NCBI RefSeq assembly: GCF_026914305.1
Contig: NZ_CP113866.1
Coordinates: 1,491,501-1,555,500, forward strand
Direction of reading: 5' to 3'
Origin: Caldicellulosiruptor acetigenus
GTDB taxonomy: Bacteria > Bacillota > Thermoanaerobacteria > Caldicellulosiruptorales > Caldicellulosiruptoraceae
DNA length: 64,000 nt
Under the pieces are notes generated by a model. It worked only from the letters and a program-made list of their open reading frames with translations. It had not been told where the DNA came from and did not search any database. Below, one piece after another: positions 46,114 to 54,452 of the stretch. A program made the translations under genes and the position numbers. How positions within the stretch are numbered: the first letter of the stretch is position 1; every line of letters starts with the position of its first letter.

Positions 46114-47578
46114 TTTTGACCACCTCTAAAATTTTATTTACTATTCCCTCATCATTTGCCTCATCACAAGCGATACTTTTAATACCGAAACTTTCCAATG
46201 TCTTTTTTGTGTGTTCACCTATTGAAATAACTATTTTATTAAAAAGCATATCAGTCCCATAGCATTCTACAAAGTGTCTAAACATTCCCGAACTTGTAAA
46301 TACATATATATCTGAATCATAAACTGCATCATTTGGGTTTTTAGTAAACTCCATTGAATATGCAAAGATGGTGTCAACTTCAAATCCCAAACTTGTAAGG
46401 GCATTTTTAAGATAATCTCCTGCTATTTTAGACTGAACTGTTAATATCTTTTTGCTCTTATCAACTTCATTTTTGAAAATTCTGATTAATCCATCCGATG
46501 AATGTTCATCTGGAATATATTTTACCCCAAATCCTCTCTTTTGTAGTGCAAGGGCAGTTTTTTTACCAATTGCAGCAAAGTCACCTTTTATGTTTCTTAT
46601 ATCTATCTTTTTCTCAATCAGATAATCGAAAAAACTATCTACACCATTCACACTTGTAAACACCAATATATCATACTCAGGCAGAAAGCTTATAATTTTG
46701 TCAATCTCCTCTTTGTGGTGAACAAGTCTTGAGCAGCAGCCATCAACAACGTCTGCACCAAGACTTGATAGCAAACTTTTTATATTTCCAGAAACACTTT
46801 TTGGACGTGTGATACAAATTCTTTTTCCATATAAAGGTAAACTTTCATAAAAGGAAAGCTTATTTCTAAACCTTATAACTTCACCTATTACAAATACCAT
46901 CGGTGATGCAACCTGATTTTTGAATTTTCCACTTGCAAAGTCTTCTAAATACCCGCTAATTACCTTTTGCCGACCAGTTGTTGCATTAATCACTGCTGCA
47001 GCAAGGGTTTTAGGTTCCTTGCCATGTGAAATTAATTTTTGTGAAATATTTTCAACACTTTCCGCTGACATGAGAAATACTAAAGTCCCGTCAAGTTTAG
47101 AAATTACATTCCAATTCAGCTCTTCATCGTTGCACGTATGCCCAGTAAACACATGAAATTCACGTGCAAGCTTTCTATATGTGATAGGAATGCCTGCAAA
47201 AGTAAGAGCAGAGCAAAATGAGCTAATACCTGGAATAACTTCAAAGGATATATTATTTTCAAATAATTTTTCTGCCTCCTCTGCACCCCTTCCAAATATA
47301 TAGGGGTCACCACCTTTTAGCCGAACAACATTAAAACCCTTTTTTGCATAGTCTATCATGAGTTTTATAATCTCATCCTGAGAAAGAGTATGGTTTTTTG
47401 GCTCTTTGCCACAGTAGACATAAATTGCCTCATCTTTTGCAAGTCTCAGCAAATTTTTATTTACTAACCTATCGTAAATTATTACATCAGCAGTTTTTAT
47501 AGCGTTCAAACCTTTTAGTGTTATCAAGTCCTCCATGTATGGACCAGCACCAACAATATATACCTTTCCAGTTTTCAA
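46103..47578 (-). CDS. cobA-hemD: Uroporphyrinogen-III C-methyltransferase / uroporphyrinogen-III synthase fusion
   Basis: The 491-residue fusion has an N-terminal SUMT/CobA domain (about 1-240) with YIVGAGPYMEDLITLKG, VYCGKEPKNHTLSQ, VVRLKGGDPYIFGRGAEEA, PGISSFCSALTFAGIPIT and TLVFLMSAES. The C-terminal HemD domain (about 245-490) contains RICITRPKSVSG, FTSVNGVDSFF and FTSSGMFRHF. One polypeptide thus closes the tetrapyrrole ring and methylates C2 and C7 to precorrin-2. TTG 47578 has AAAGGAGG eight bases upstream. The fusion is common in clostridia. Confidence 0.93.
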   Translation of the reverse strand: MKTGKVYIVGAGPYMEDLITLKGLNAIKTADVIIYDRLVNKNLLRLAKDEAIYVYCGKEPKNHTLSQDEIIKLMIDYAKKGFNVVRLKGGDPYIFGRGAEEAEKLFENNISFEVIPGISSFCSALTFAGIPITYRKLAREFHVFTGHTCNDEELNWNVISKLDGTLVFLMSAESVENISQKLISHGKEPKTLAAAVINATTGRQKVISGYLEDFASGKFKNQVASPMVFVIGEVIRFRNKLSFYESLPLYGKRICITRPKSVSGNIKSLLSSLGADVVDGCCSRLVHHKEEIDKIISFLPEYDILVFTSVNGVDSFFDYLIEKKIDIRNIKGDFAAIGKKTALALQKRGFGVKYIPDEHSSDGLIRIFKNEVDKSKKILTVQSKIAGDYLKNALTSLGFEVDTIFAYSMEFTKNPNDAVYDSDIYVFTSSGMFRHFVECYGTDMLFNKIVISIGEHTKKTLESFGIKSIACDEANDEGIVNKILEVVKNGV

Positions 47579-47627
47579 TATATTAACCTCCTTTGGAAAA
47601 TTAACTTCATACAAGTCTTACCATAAA

Positions 47628-48500
47628 CTAACTTTCAAGCATCTTACTTAGCTTATTTGCAAGAGACAAAAAATCATCTTTGTTACCCTCAATACTTGCT
47701 TTTACTAATTTATCACCTCTTAAAAGGGAAGCAAATGCATAAATTTTATTCTGGTCTGTTTTGCAAAAAACGCCAATCGATGAATGACACCCTCCTCCCA
47801 AAAACTTCAAAACAAGCCTTTCAAATTGGGTTTGGATATATGCATCAGCATCGTTTATTTTGCTTAAGATGCTTTTATAGGGACTATCTTTAAGGCATTC
47901 AATGCATATTGCACCTTGACCAGGGCAAGGTGTAATTTCATTTATATCAAAAATATAACTTACATAAGAATCTAACTTTAATCGTTTTAATGCAGCATAG
48001 GCAAGCACGATACCATCAAGGCCTTCTGATTGAATCTTTGAAAGTCTTGTCTCTATATTTCCTCTTATGTTAATAACTTGTATATCCTCTCTTAAATTCT
48101 TTAAATGCACTTCTCTTCTCAAACTGCTTGTTCCAATTTTTGCGTTTGATTTTAGCTGGTAGAATCCCAGACCATCTTTTGACACAAGTACATCCCTGGG
48201 ATCCTCTCTTTCAACAACTGCCACAATCTCAAAATTGCTATCCATTTCACAAGGCAGGTCTTTTAGACTATGCACAGCTAAATCTATTTCTCTTGATAAA
48301 AGTGCAAGTTCAATCTCCTTTACAAATACACCGGGGCTTTTAAACTCTTTTAGACTTTTTGTTTTATCAATATCTCCTTTTGTTTTTATAGGAACAAATT
48401 CACATTCAATACCTAAAGTCTGCTTGATTTTTCTTGCTACAATATCAACTTGAATTCTGCTGAGTCTGCTGTCCCTTGCGCCAATTCTTAACTTTTTCAT
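47628..48500 (-). CDS. hemC: Hydroxymethylbilane synthase (porphobilinogen deaminase)
   Basis: HemC polymerises four porphobilinogens. The 290-residue protein has RIGARDSRLSRIQVD, IDLAVHSLKDLP, GTSSLRREVHLK, INIRGNIETRL and the cysteine that carries the dipyrromethane cofactor in FLGGGCHSSIG. It begins in the stop of the upstream Met8-like gene (ATGA). Confidence 0.97.
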   Translation of the reverse strand: MKKLRIGARDSRLSRIQVDIVARKIKQTLGIECEFVPIKTKGDIDKTKSLKEFKSPGVFVKEIELALLSREIDLAVHSLKDLPCEMDSNFEIVAVVEREDPRDVLVSKDGLGFYQLKSNAKIGTSSLRREVHLKNLREDIQVINIRGNIETRLSKIQSEGLDGIVLAYAALKRLKLDSYVSYIFDINEITPCPGQGAICIECLKDSPYKSILSKINDADAYIQTQFERLVLKFLGGGCHSSIGVFCKTDQNKIYAFASLLRGDKLVKASIEGNKDDFLSLANKLSKMLES

Positions 48501-49171
48501 CTTGTCACCTCAGAATCCCAAACATCTTCGTAAAACAATTTTATAATCTTATTAGCATATCCTTTTTTGAAAAAATAATAAAAGTCATCTGAACAAACGA
48601 ATTCCAATATTTGGTCTTTTTGCGGATGATGTTTCAATTTACTTCTCAAATCAGTTACCCACTTTGAGAATATAGAATAAAACTGAAGATAACTTAGAAT
48701 TTTCTGGGCAAGATATTTTGATAGCTTTGGATTTCCTCTTCTTATTGACAAGCTAAAAACAAATTCATCAGTTCTTTTTTGAGCACCAAGTCTTAAGTTT
48801 CCAAGCCTGTAATCTGAGCACACCAAATATAGTTTATTTAGTCTTTTGCAGTGCCAGATAATTCTTTTTTCAAGCTTTCTATTTGACACCCCAATTACAA
48901 CTATGTGCTTATCCTTTAAAAAACTTTTGCAAAACTTCCCTCTTTTGAGCTTAAGATATCCACTTTTCAACTCTCTGAAGCCTATATCAAACCTTGGCGA
49001 TAAAACTTCAACCTTGCAACCAGCTCCTAAAAAGGTTTTGGTTTTTATCAAAGAAGCTTTCCCTGCCCCTATAACTCCCACCTTAATATTATTTGCTACA
49101 AGTCCAATATGCATAAGATTTTCAAAGCTTGAATCTACTTCAAGAATATTCTCCTCATCAGATTTGAACAA
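48497..49171 (-). CDS. Divergent precorrin-2 dehydrogenase / sirohydrochlorin ferrochelatase (Met8/CysG-N-like)
   Basis: The 224-residue protein has a Rossmann start [18 protein letters not shown] followed by [12 protein letters not shown] middle region VCSDYRLGN then leads to [20 protein letters not shown], the layout of Met8p/SirC, which oxidises precorrin-2 to sirohydrochlorin and may insert iron. It is more diverged than usual: the NAD loop is GAGKAS rather than GGGxVA, and a 28-residue N-terminal extension overlaps the hemA end by 37 bases. The start TTG 49171 has GGTGAAA close by. Position between hemA and hemC supports a siroheme role. Confidence 0.78.
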   Translation of the reverse strand: MFKSDEENILEVDSSFENLMHIGLVANNIKVGVIGAGKASLIKTKTFLGAGCKVEVLSPRFDIGFRELKSGYLKLKRGKFCKSFLKDKHIVVIGVSNRKLEKRIIWHCKRLNKLYLVCSDYRLGNLRLGAQKRTDEFVFSLSIRRGNPKLSKYLAQKILSYLQFYSIFSKWVTDLRSKLKHHPQKDQILEFVCSDDFYYFFKKGYANKIIKLFYEDVWDSEVTR

Positions 49172-50319
49172 ATTTCACCACTTCCTTCTTTGTGTGCCTC
49201 TCTTAAAACTTCAACTGCCCTATCAATATATAAATTTGCTATCCTTAGCAAAAGCACTTCAATTTTTTCTCTCTCTTGGTTGTCAAAATCTTTTAACTTC
49301 TTCACTTGCATTTTACACAGCTGCTCTGCATGTTTCTTCATGTCCATAATTAAGTTTTTGTACTGCCTAAACTCAAGCCAATCAATAAATTCATCAACAT
49401 ATTTATCAATTATATGGTAGTTCTCTTGCATCTTTGAAATTCTAAATTCTTTGTTAACAGTATCCATCTTATGAACTTGGTCTATATCAATCACTTTAAC
49501 GTTCGGAAGTTTATATACCTCAACATCAACATCTCTTGGCACAGCAAGGTCAAATATGAGTAAACTTTTTCCCTCTGGTATATCATCTTTGTGGACAACT
49601 GGATGTGGGGCAGATGTTGAACATATTAGACACTGGGCTTCTAAGATTGCCTCCTTTTTATCATAATACCCAAACTTTTCAGGATTTAGCTTAACGAATT
49701 GGTCAATTTTTTCATTTTTTCGTCCTATCAAAAACACTTTGTCGACATCTGAATTTTTAAAGTAGTTGCAAAATAAAAATCCAATATTTCCAAGTCCAAT
49801 TATAGCAACTTTTTTGATATTTGACTCCTTTATAACTCTTCCAACAACTGATGCAATTGTAATGGGATGCTCATTTAACCTTGACGTTGTTCGAAACTCT
49901 TTCGAACATCTTAAGCTCAAATCAAAAAGTCTGTCAAGGACTGGGTTTTTACCGCCAGCTGAATCTGAAATCTCTTTTGCTTCTTTTACTTGAGCTACAA
50001 TTTGTTCTTCTCCAACTATAAGCGAATCAAAACCACATACAACTTCAAATAGATGTTTTATACAATCTTTGTCTTTGTAAATATAAAATAAAGGCATATA
50101 TTTCTTATCCCAGGCAAGTTCAGTGAATATTTCTTCTATGTCAATATATTCCTCTGAAAAGAAGTATATTTCTGTTCTGTTGCAAGTACTGAGAATTATG
50201 ACTTCGTTTGCTAATTTTTTCAAGTCTATAAGCTTTTCTTGTAGCTTGGTCTTTGTCAGAGAAAACTTTTGTCTGATATCAATATCTACTTTGTGATTGA
50301 TTCCAATGACCCATAGCAC
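49135..50319 (-). CDS. hemA: Glutamyl-tRNA reductase
   Basis: HemA reduces glutamyl-tRNA to glutamate semialdehyde, the committed step of the C5 pathway. The 394-residue protein has [15 protein letters not shown], the nucleophilic cysteine in [39 protein letters not shown] (NADPH) and DLAVPRDVD. The start is GTG 50319 with GGAG ten bases upstream. It opens the hem operon behind an unusually long leader. Confidence 0.96.
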   Translation of the reverse strand: MLWVIGINHKVDIDIRQKFSLTKTKLQEKLIDLKKLANEVIILSTCNRTEIYFFSEEYIDIEEIFTELAWDKKYMPLFYIYKDKDCIKHLFEVVCGFDSLIVGEEQIVAQVKEAKEISDSAGGKNPVLDRLFDLSLRCSKEFRTTSRLNEHPITIASVVGRVIKESNIKKVAIIGLGNIGFLFCNYFKNSDVDKVFLIGRKNEKIDQFVKLNPEKFGYYDKKEAILEAQCLICSTSAPHPVVHKDDIPEGKSLLIFDLAVPRDVDVEVYKLPNVKVIDIDQVHKMDTVNKEFRISKMQENYHIIDKYVDEFIDWLEFRQYKNLIMDMKKHAEQLCKMQVKKLKDFDNQEREKIEVLLLRIANLYIDRAVEVLREAHKEGSGEICSNLMRRIFLK

Positions 50320-50394
50320 AAAACATCATCTCCGAAGGTTTTTGGATTATTAAGAGTTCTTATTAAAAAAGCCCTATGTGATTCTTGGTATAAG

Positions 50395-50505
50395 TTATTT
50401 TATTCTTTTCAATCTATCACTTTGATTAATCTCTGGAATTCTTTTGCTCTGTGTAATATGATTGCTATTAATTTCTTTTATATCCAAATATATCAGCCCC
50501 ACCAT
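50395..50505 (-). CDS. Possible 36-residue small ORF in the hemA leader
   Basis: ATG 50505 opens a frame of 36 codons ending TAA, beginning MVGLIYLDIKEINSN and ending in a basic stretch. AAGG lies nine bases upstream of the ATG. It may be a leader peptide, a small protein or the remnant of a lost gene; nothing in the sequence decides, and it could be chance in AT-rich DNA. Confidence 0.2.
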   Translation of the reverse strand: MVGLIYLDIKEINSNHITQSKRIPEINQSDRLKRIK

Positions 50506-50540
50506 CGGTTAAAACCTTAATTCTTTTGGATATTAAATTG

Positions 50541-50593
50541 CCCTCAAGAGAAATTCTATCATGTTGCACATCTTAGTGCAATTCTCTTGAGGG
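50541..50593. repeat. Compound inverted repeat in the hemA leader
   Basis: Outer arms CCCTCAAGAGAA (50541-50552) and TTCTCTTGAGGG (50582-50593) are perfect complements. An inner 6-bp hairpin TTGCAC/GTGCAA (50564-50569, 50576-50581) stacks directly inside the right outer arm, leaving an 11-base bulge on the other side. Neither strand has a following T-run, so it is not an ordinary terminator. It may be a folded RNA element, a protein-binding site or the end of a decayed mobile element. Confidence 0.75.
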
Positions 50594-50733
50594 ACCAGCA
50601 AGCTTGAGTAAACACAGTTGCTGTAGACTATAAAAAGATGTTGAAGTTACTCCCTGATGGCTTAAGCTTCTTTCAAATCTACCGTGTTTTTATTTTTCTG
50701 AGGAGAATCTTTAGAGGAGTTACTTTACCTTTT

Positions 50734-50762
50734 AGGATACTCGATGTCCAAATTAATATCAA
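50734..50762 (-). promoter_or_regulatory. Candidate promoter for the hem operon
   Basis: Minus strand TTGATA (50757-50762) and TATCCT (50734-50739) are 17 bases apart; the -10 matches that of the infC promoter. Transcription would begin near 50727, about 400 bases before hemA. Confidence 0.5.
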
Positions 50763-50780
50763 TTTTCTTCTTAGCCTCTC

Positions 50781-51050
50781 TTAAAAAAGTTCTCCTTCCC
50801 TGGTAAGCTCATAATATGTGTGATTTCGATGCTCAACACTTTTTCGTCGACGATGGTAATATTTAACTATTCTTCTTTCCACTCGCTTGATGAGCCCTCT
50901 CTCCTCCAGACTTTGAAGCCGATTCCTGCTTTCCTCCAAGGATAAACCCAGACGTATCGCCAGAAGTTTTGCATATTCCGGTCCAAGCTTTTTGAGGTAG
51001 GCAAGGATTGTTAAATCAAGAAGTTCATCTTGGTCATGCTTGACCGGCAT
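50781..51050 (-). CDS. DUF2250 winged-helix DNA-binding protein
   Basis: The 89-residue protein has a clear wHTH pattern: TILAYLKKLGPEYAKLLAIRLGLSLEE (described here in two parts, helix and recognition helix), then RLQSLEERGLIKRV and a C-terminal basic wing ending HTYYELTREGE. This matches DUF2250, a small predicted regulator mostly known from archaea and anaerobes. AGGAG is upstream of the ATG. It lies downstream of the TatD-like gene and may control the neighbouring sulfur genes; this is inference. Confidence 0.75.
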   Translation of the reverse strand: MPVKHDQDELLDLTILAYLKKLGPEYAKLLAIRLGLSLEESRNRLQSLEERGLIKRVERRIVKYYHRRRKSVEHRNHTYYELTREGELF

Positions 51051-51096
51051 ACTTTCATCTCCTTTATTATGGATTTACCACTAAGTAGTTTGGTTT

Positions 51097-51858
51097 TTAA
51101 ATACTAAAAATTTCCTCAGCATTGTATCTTGCAATTCGATCAATAATTTCTGGGTAAGCTCGATTCAATTCTAAGTACCGCACCGTCTTGGGTACACTTA
51201 GTAGATCATTGGGTTTGAGATTACTGTAATCGCTATTTAGTACACCTCGTTGGAAACGTTCCAGATGATTCAGCAACAGTTGAGAAGTAAGCCCATCCTG
51301 GCGAATTGTAAGACCGGGCACAGCACCAAAATCTTCGATTAAGTCAATAATATCTAAATTAGCATGGTCTATTATCACTTTTCGGGGTTCAATTCCTACC
51401 TTAGCAGCAATCTCAATTGTTTTCTCGGTAATTTCAACCCTGTTGTCTGGCGGAGTATGAAGGATTACTGGAACCCCATATTCCTTGGCAATCTTCAATT
51501 GTTCATGGAGGACCTGCTGCTCCCGCTGGTTTCCCTCATGCAGCCCAATCTCACCAAGCCCAACAACACCACTCATTTTAAGGTAGTCTGGAAGAGCGTC
51601 GATCACTCTGGTCCAATCGTCCGGTATTCCCATGGGGTGAATTCCAATGGTAACGTAAAGCTTAATACCATTTTTAGCAGCAATATTCATAGAAAGAGTT
51701 AACATCTGATGAAAATGATCAAAGAGTGTTTCGGCATGTTTTGCCCCAAAAAATAGGGAACAACCAATAATTTTCCTTACCCCTGCTAATGACATATTTT
51801 CCCATCCTTCGAACGGGAGTAACGAAACATGCACATGAGAATCTACAATTTCTTTCAT
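51097..51858 (-). CDS. TatD-like metal-dependent hydrolase (archaeal-type, COG1099-like)
   Basis: The 253-residue TIM-barrel hydrolase has metal-binding DSHVHVSLL, YVTIGIHPMGIP, GLGEIGLHEG (Glu ligand), PVILHTPP and VIIDHANLD (His ligands) and an Asp in LNSDYSN. The style is closer to the COG1099 group than to housekeeping TatD DNases, which have FHETGLDY-type motifs. Substrate unknown: nuclease or small-molecule amidohydrolase. ATG 51858 has GGTG ten bases upstream; ATG 51867 abuts that site. It lies between a DUF2250 regulator and a DsrE-like gene. Confidence 0.78.
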   Translation of the reverse strand: MKEIVDSHVHVSLLPFEGWENMSLAGVRKIIGCSLFFGAKHAETLFDHFHQMLTLSMNIAAKNGIKLYVTIGIHPMGIPDDWTRVIDALPDYLKMSGVVGLGEIGLHEGNQREQQVLHEQLKIAKEYGVPVILHTPPDNRVEITEKTIEIAAKVGIEPRKVIIDHANLDIIDLIEDFGAVPGLTIRQDGLTSQLLLNHLERFQRGVLNSDYSNLKPNDLLSVPKTVRYLELNRAYPEIIDRIARYNAEEIFSI

Positions 51859-51901
51859 CAATCTCATTCACCTGCCTTATTTTAGATTTAAGACATATAA
51901 A

Positions 51902-52288
51902 TCAAGGCTTGATATAGGCATATCCTTCTGCCTGTTTTCTGACAATTTCTGTTATGCCAGCTGGTACAACTGTGACAAAATCGGGAAGGCTCTCTTCATC
52001 GACAAGCTGCCCTTTGAGAGCATTCCGGCATGCTACAAATTTTACTCCCACCTTTGATAATTTCTCCATCTGTTCCAAAAGCGATCCATTAATTGATCCA
52101 TCGCACAAACCACCGCCTTCAGCTGGCTGGCATCTATTTTTAAAAATAGAAACTGCCTCACCATTAATCACTACTTCAATGTTAGCATTATCTTGCCCAA
52201 CATCATTTAAAAAATTAGTGATATTTCCGAGTACTATCTGCCACCTGCTTAACTCATTGATATGGAAGAGAACCTTTAATCCATTCAT
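51902..52288 (-). CDS. DsrE/DsrF-like sulfur-relay family protein (COG1416-like)
   Basis: The 128-residue protein opens with LKVLFHINELSRWQIVLGN and has VEVVINGEAV-like and FVACRNALKGQ segments. It ends VTVVPAGITEIVRKQAEGYAYIKP (two pieces: VTVVPAGITEIV and KQAEGYAYI), the classic COG1416 pattern. The Cys in ACRNALKG is at the DsrE sulfur-carrying position. Two more Cys lie in RCQPAEGGGLC. ATG 52288 has AGGTG five bases upstream; GTG 52321 would add 11 residues. Likely involved in persulfide trafficking beside the sulfite reductase genes. Confidence 0.82.
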   Translation of the reverse strand: MNGLKVLFHINELSRWQIVLGNITNFLNDVGQDNANIEVVINGEAVSIFKNRCQPAEGGGLCDGSINGSLLEQMEKLSKVGVKFVACRNALKGQLVDEESLPDFVTVVPAGITEIVRKQAEGYAYIKP

Positions 52289-52367
52289 CCAAACACCTAC
52301 TTTCTGTTTAGTTTCAGCCACCTCGCTAAATGTGAAAAATATCTTTTCAAACCTCTCCTCTTTTACT

Positions 52368-53300
52368 TCACCTTAAAATACCATTTTTTCTAAGATACTC
52401 GGATAACTGGTCCCCATTGATAACTACCATATTGCCGTTTTTATTATATACCCATACTCTATCTTTCAAAACGACAACATTGTAATCTGCTTCCTTATCC
52501 ATAGCACATGCATTACCACAACCACTGATGGTTATATTTCCTTGTAAATTGCCTGAGGATACTATATGCTCAGCTATAGCATGGACATCCCCAACACCAT
52601 TTTTGCAATAGCGCGCACCTATGCATGTCTTGATTCCTTCACTATTCCATGCCAATGCTATTCTAAGGAATGGTAAAAACCCCATGCGGTTAATAACCTC
52701 AGCCAATCGTTCGTTTTGTGCAACCTGAATATAGCCATTAACAATACGTTTAACTGTATCGATTAGATATTCTTCCTTGATAACCACATCTAACCGAGTA
52801 CCTAACTGTGGCTGACGACCACCTTTGCCTCCGAGATAAATCCAATAGCCGTCTTTGACTGCAATGATGCCCAAATCATTTAGTTGTGCCTCAACGCATG
52901 AATTAGGGCAACCATTTACAGCAATCTTAAATTTTTTCGGCGTCGCAAGTCCTGCAAGGCACTGATTGATTTGCGCTGCCAGTGGTGTAACGTCGCGAAT
53001 TACACGTTTGCAATGCTCACAAGAACATACTTTAACATTTCGTACTACTGGCCCAATATCAGCCAAAGGCAGGCGAACCTTCTCCAACTCTTCAGCAATC
53101 TTGTCAAAATCCTCTGGCTTTATGCCAAAAATCATTATAGCCTGAGTAACTGTAAGCTTCGCACCTCCGTATTGTTTGCTTAGCCTCCAGATAGTCTCCA
53201 GCTGTTCTGGTTCAAGATACCCATTGACAGGATGGATTACAACAGCGTAACTACCATCTAACTGCTGTATAAACCCTTTATTGACGTACTTTTTCTCCAT
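52368..53300 (-). CDS. Nitrite/sulfite reductase-like hemoprotein with two siroheme/[4Fe-4S] signatures
   Basis: The 310-residue protein starts with a ferredoxin-like half domain (about 15-80). A first NIR_SIR iron-sulfur region follows with CSCEHCKR and NGCPNSCVEAQLND (about 93-150), then YLGGKGGRQPQLG and ERLAEVINRMG. Residues about 228-275 carry a second signature: CIGARYCKNG and SGCGNACAMD, that is C-x5-C and C-x3-C. The usual form has one set in this length, so the second may be a duplicated half module lacking its ferredoxin-like part. Each quartet could hold a siroheme-coupled [4Fe-4S] cluster. The gene lies between asrC and a DsrE-like gene, separated from asrC by a terminator. Confidence 0.8.
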   Translation of the reverse strand: MEKKYVNKGFIQQLDGSYAVVIHPVNGYLEPEQLETIWRLSKQYGGAKLTVTQAIMIFGIKPEDFDKIAEELEKVRLPLADIGPVVRNVKVCSCEHCKRVIRDVTPLAAQINQCLAGLATPKKFKIAVNGCPNSCVEAQLNDLGIIAVKDGYWIYLGGKGGRQPQLGTRLDVVIKEEYLIDTVKRIVNGYIQVAQNERLAEVINRMGFLPFLRIALAWNSEGIKTCIGARYCKNGVGDVHAIAEHIVSSGNLQGNITISGCGNACAMDKEADYNVVVLKDRVWVYNKNGNMVVINGDQLSEYLRKNGILR

Positions 53301-53357
53301 AACTACTCCCCTCCTTGAAAATTTTGGTAAAATATTTAAAACAAAGGGCAGAAGATG

Positions 53358-53390
53358 ATAAAAAAGAGTGGACTACTATTATAGCAGCCC
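53358..53390 (-). terminator. Probable terminator after asrC
   Basis: Arms at 53381-53390 and 53370-53379 pair with two G-U pairs (the central few bases form the loop). Minus strand T residues (53365-53361) follow four bases later. It would separate asrABC from the downstream reductase-like gene, at least partly. Confidence 0.55.
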
Positions 53391-53420
53391 ATAGGTTTTA
53401 GATTATTCAGAAGATGAATG

Positions 53421-54434
53421 TTAACGCTGGTTTACAGGTTTTAAGTTAAAGTTAGATCTATATTCGGTTTCTGTCCACAAAACTCTTTGAGCTACCATAG
53501 CTTCTGGGTTTAGTTGGACATCTTTTAATATCATTTCTTTAAATTTCTCATATCCCACTCTATCAATAAGGTGTCCGCCATGGAGATATTGAGGTTTATT
53601 ATTCAACACATAAGCAGAAAATGCCTCCCAGTTTTTAAGTACACCCAAAACCACATCTTCTGTAACCCAGTTTAAGAAGATTTTTCCCATACGAGGTGTT
53701 TGCTTTCCTGTTCTGCCGCCGATCAATACCCTGTAAAATTTTTTAGGGTTCCTGGTCCAAGCCCCGGTTGGGCACACAAGAACACATTCGCCACAGCCGA
53801 CGCAACAGCAATTGTCTTTGACGATTTTGCCTTTTTCAACAGATAAAACACCCGTTGCATGGCGTGCACATGCTTCCACACATTTTTTACACCCTATACA
53901 GCGCTCATAATCGTATTCTGTTTTTGTGATACCAATTATACCAAAATCATTAAAGTGAGCTTTGCCACAGTCATTGGGGCATCCTGATATACTTAACTTT
54001 ATGTGATAATCGCTGGGGAATATAATCTTTTCTATTTTCCTGGCCAGGTCGGTTGTGTCAATGTTAGCATATATGCAATGACGATTGCCTATGCAAGCCA
54101 TTATATTACGAGCACCTATGGTCGGATATCCGTTGTCATTAACTTCCATTTCAACACCGCATAACTTTACTTCTATATCCTCAATATAAGACCTTATATA
54201 TTTGTTAACCGCCTCTATATTTTCATACTTAATACCAGGAATTGAAATTGTCTGCCTCATCCCTAAGTGAATTTCACCATTTCCCCACGTTTCCGCTATA
54301 TGTTTGAACAATGGAAAATATTTAGCGCTTATTACACCACCAGGAACACGCATTTGAAGCATAAACTCACCACTTACTTTTGACTGACGATAGCAGTTTC
54401 TGCGAAGTTTTTCTACATCAATATCATAACCCAT
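53421..54434 (-). CDS. asrC: Anaerobic sulfite reductase, subunit C (siroheme)
   Basis: AsrC is the catalytic siroheme subunit reducing sulfite to sulfide in six electrons. The 337-residue protein has GEIHLGMRQTISIPG, the siroheme/[4Fe-4S] set CIGNRHC and SGCPNDCGKA, then an inserted ferredoxin with CIGCKKCVEAC and CVGCGECVLVC, and RVLIGGRTGKQTPR. GGAGGGGG precedes the ATG. It follows asrB by 18 bases in the order asrA-asrB-asrC. Confidence 0.95.
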   Translation of the reverse strand: MGYDIDVEKLRRNCYRQSKVSGEFMLQMRVPGGVISAKYFPLFKHIAETWGNGEIHLGMRQTISIPGIKYENIEAVNKYIRSYIEDIEVKLCGVEMEVNDNGYPTIGARNIMACIGNRHCIYANIDTTDLARKIEKIIFPSDYHIKLSISGCPNDCGKAHFNDFGIIGITKTEYDYERCIGCKKCVEACARHATGVLSVEKGKIVKDNCCCVGCGECVLVCPTGAWTRNPKKFYRVLIGGRTGKQTPRMGKIFLNWVTEDVVLGVLKNWEAFSAYVLNNKPQYLHGGHLIDRVGYEKFKEMILKDVQLNPEAMVAQRVLWTETEYRSNFNLKPVNQR

Positions 54435-54452
54435 TATAATTCCCCCTCCTCA

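Larger units (their letters stand above)
50320..50780 (-). other. Long, structured non-coding region upstream of hemA
   Basis: This 461-base gap holds a promoter (50734-50762), a compound inverted repeat (50541-50593) and a possible 36-codon ORF (50395-50505). The expected transcript would carry a leader of about 400 bases before hemA. I looked for a T-box, B12 box, TPP, FMN, SAM and manganese-type riboswitch signatures and saw none that convinced me. Confidence 0.6.

Noticed and set aside
50541-50593. Rho-independent terminator
   Set aside because: The stem is strong but neither strand continues into a T-run, and the inner hairpin with bulge is not terminator-like.
50320-50780. Cobalamin or other known riboswitch controlling hemA
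   Set aside because: No B12 box or other conserved core was recognisable by eye; kept only as an unexplained leader.
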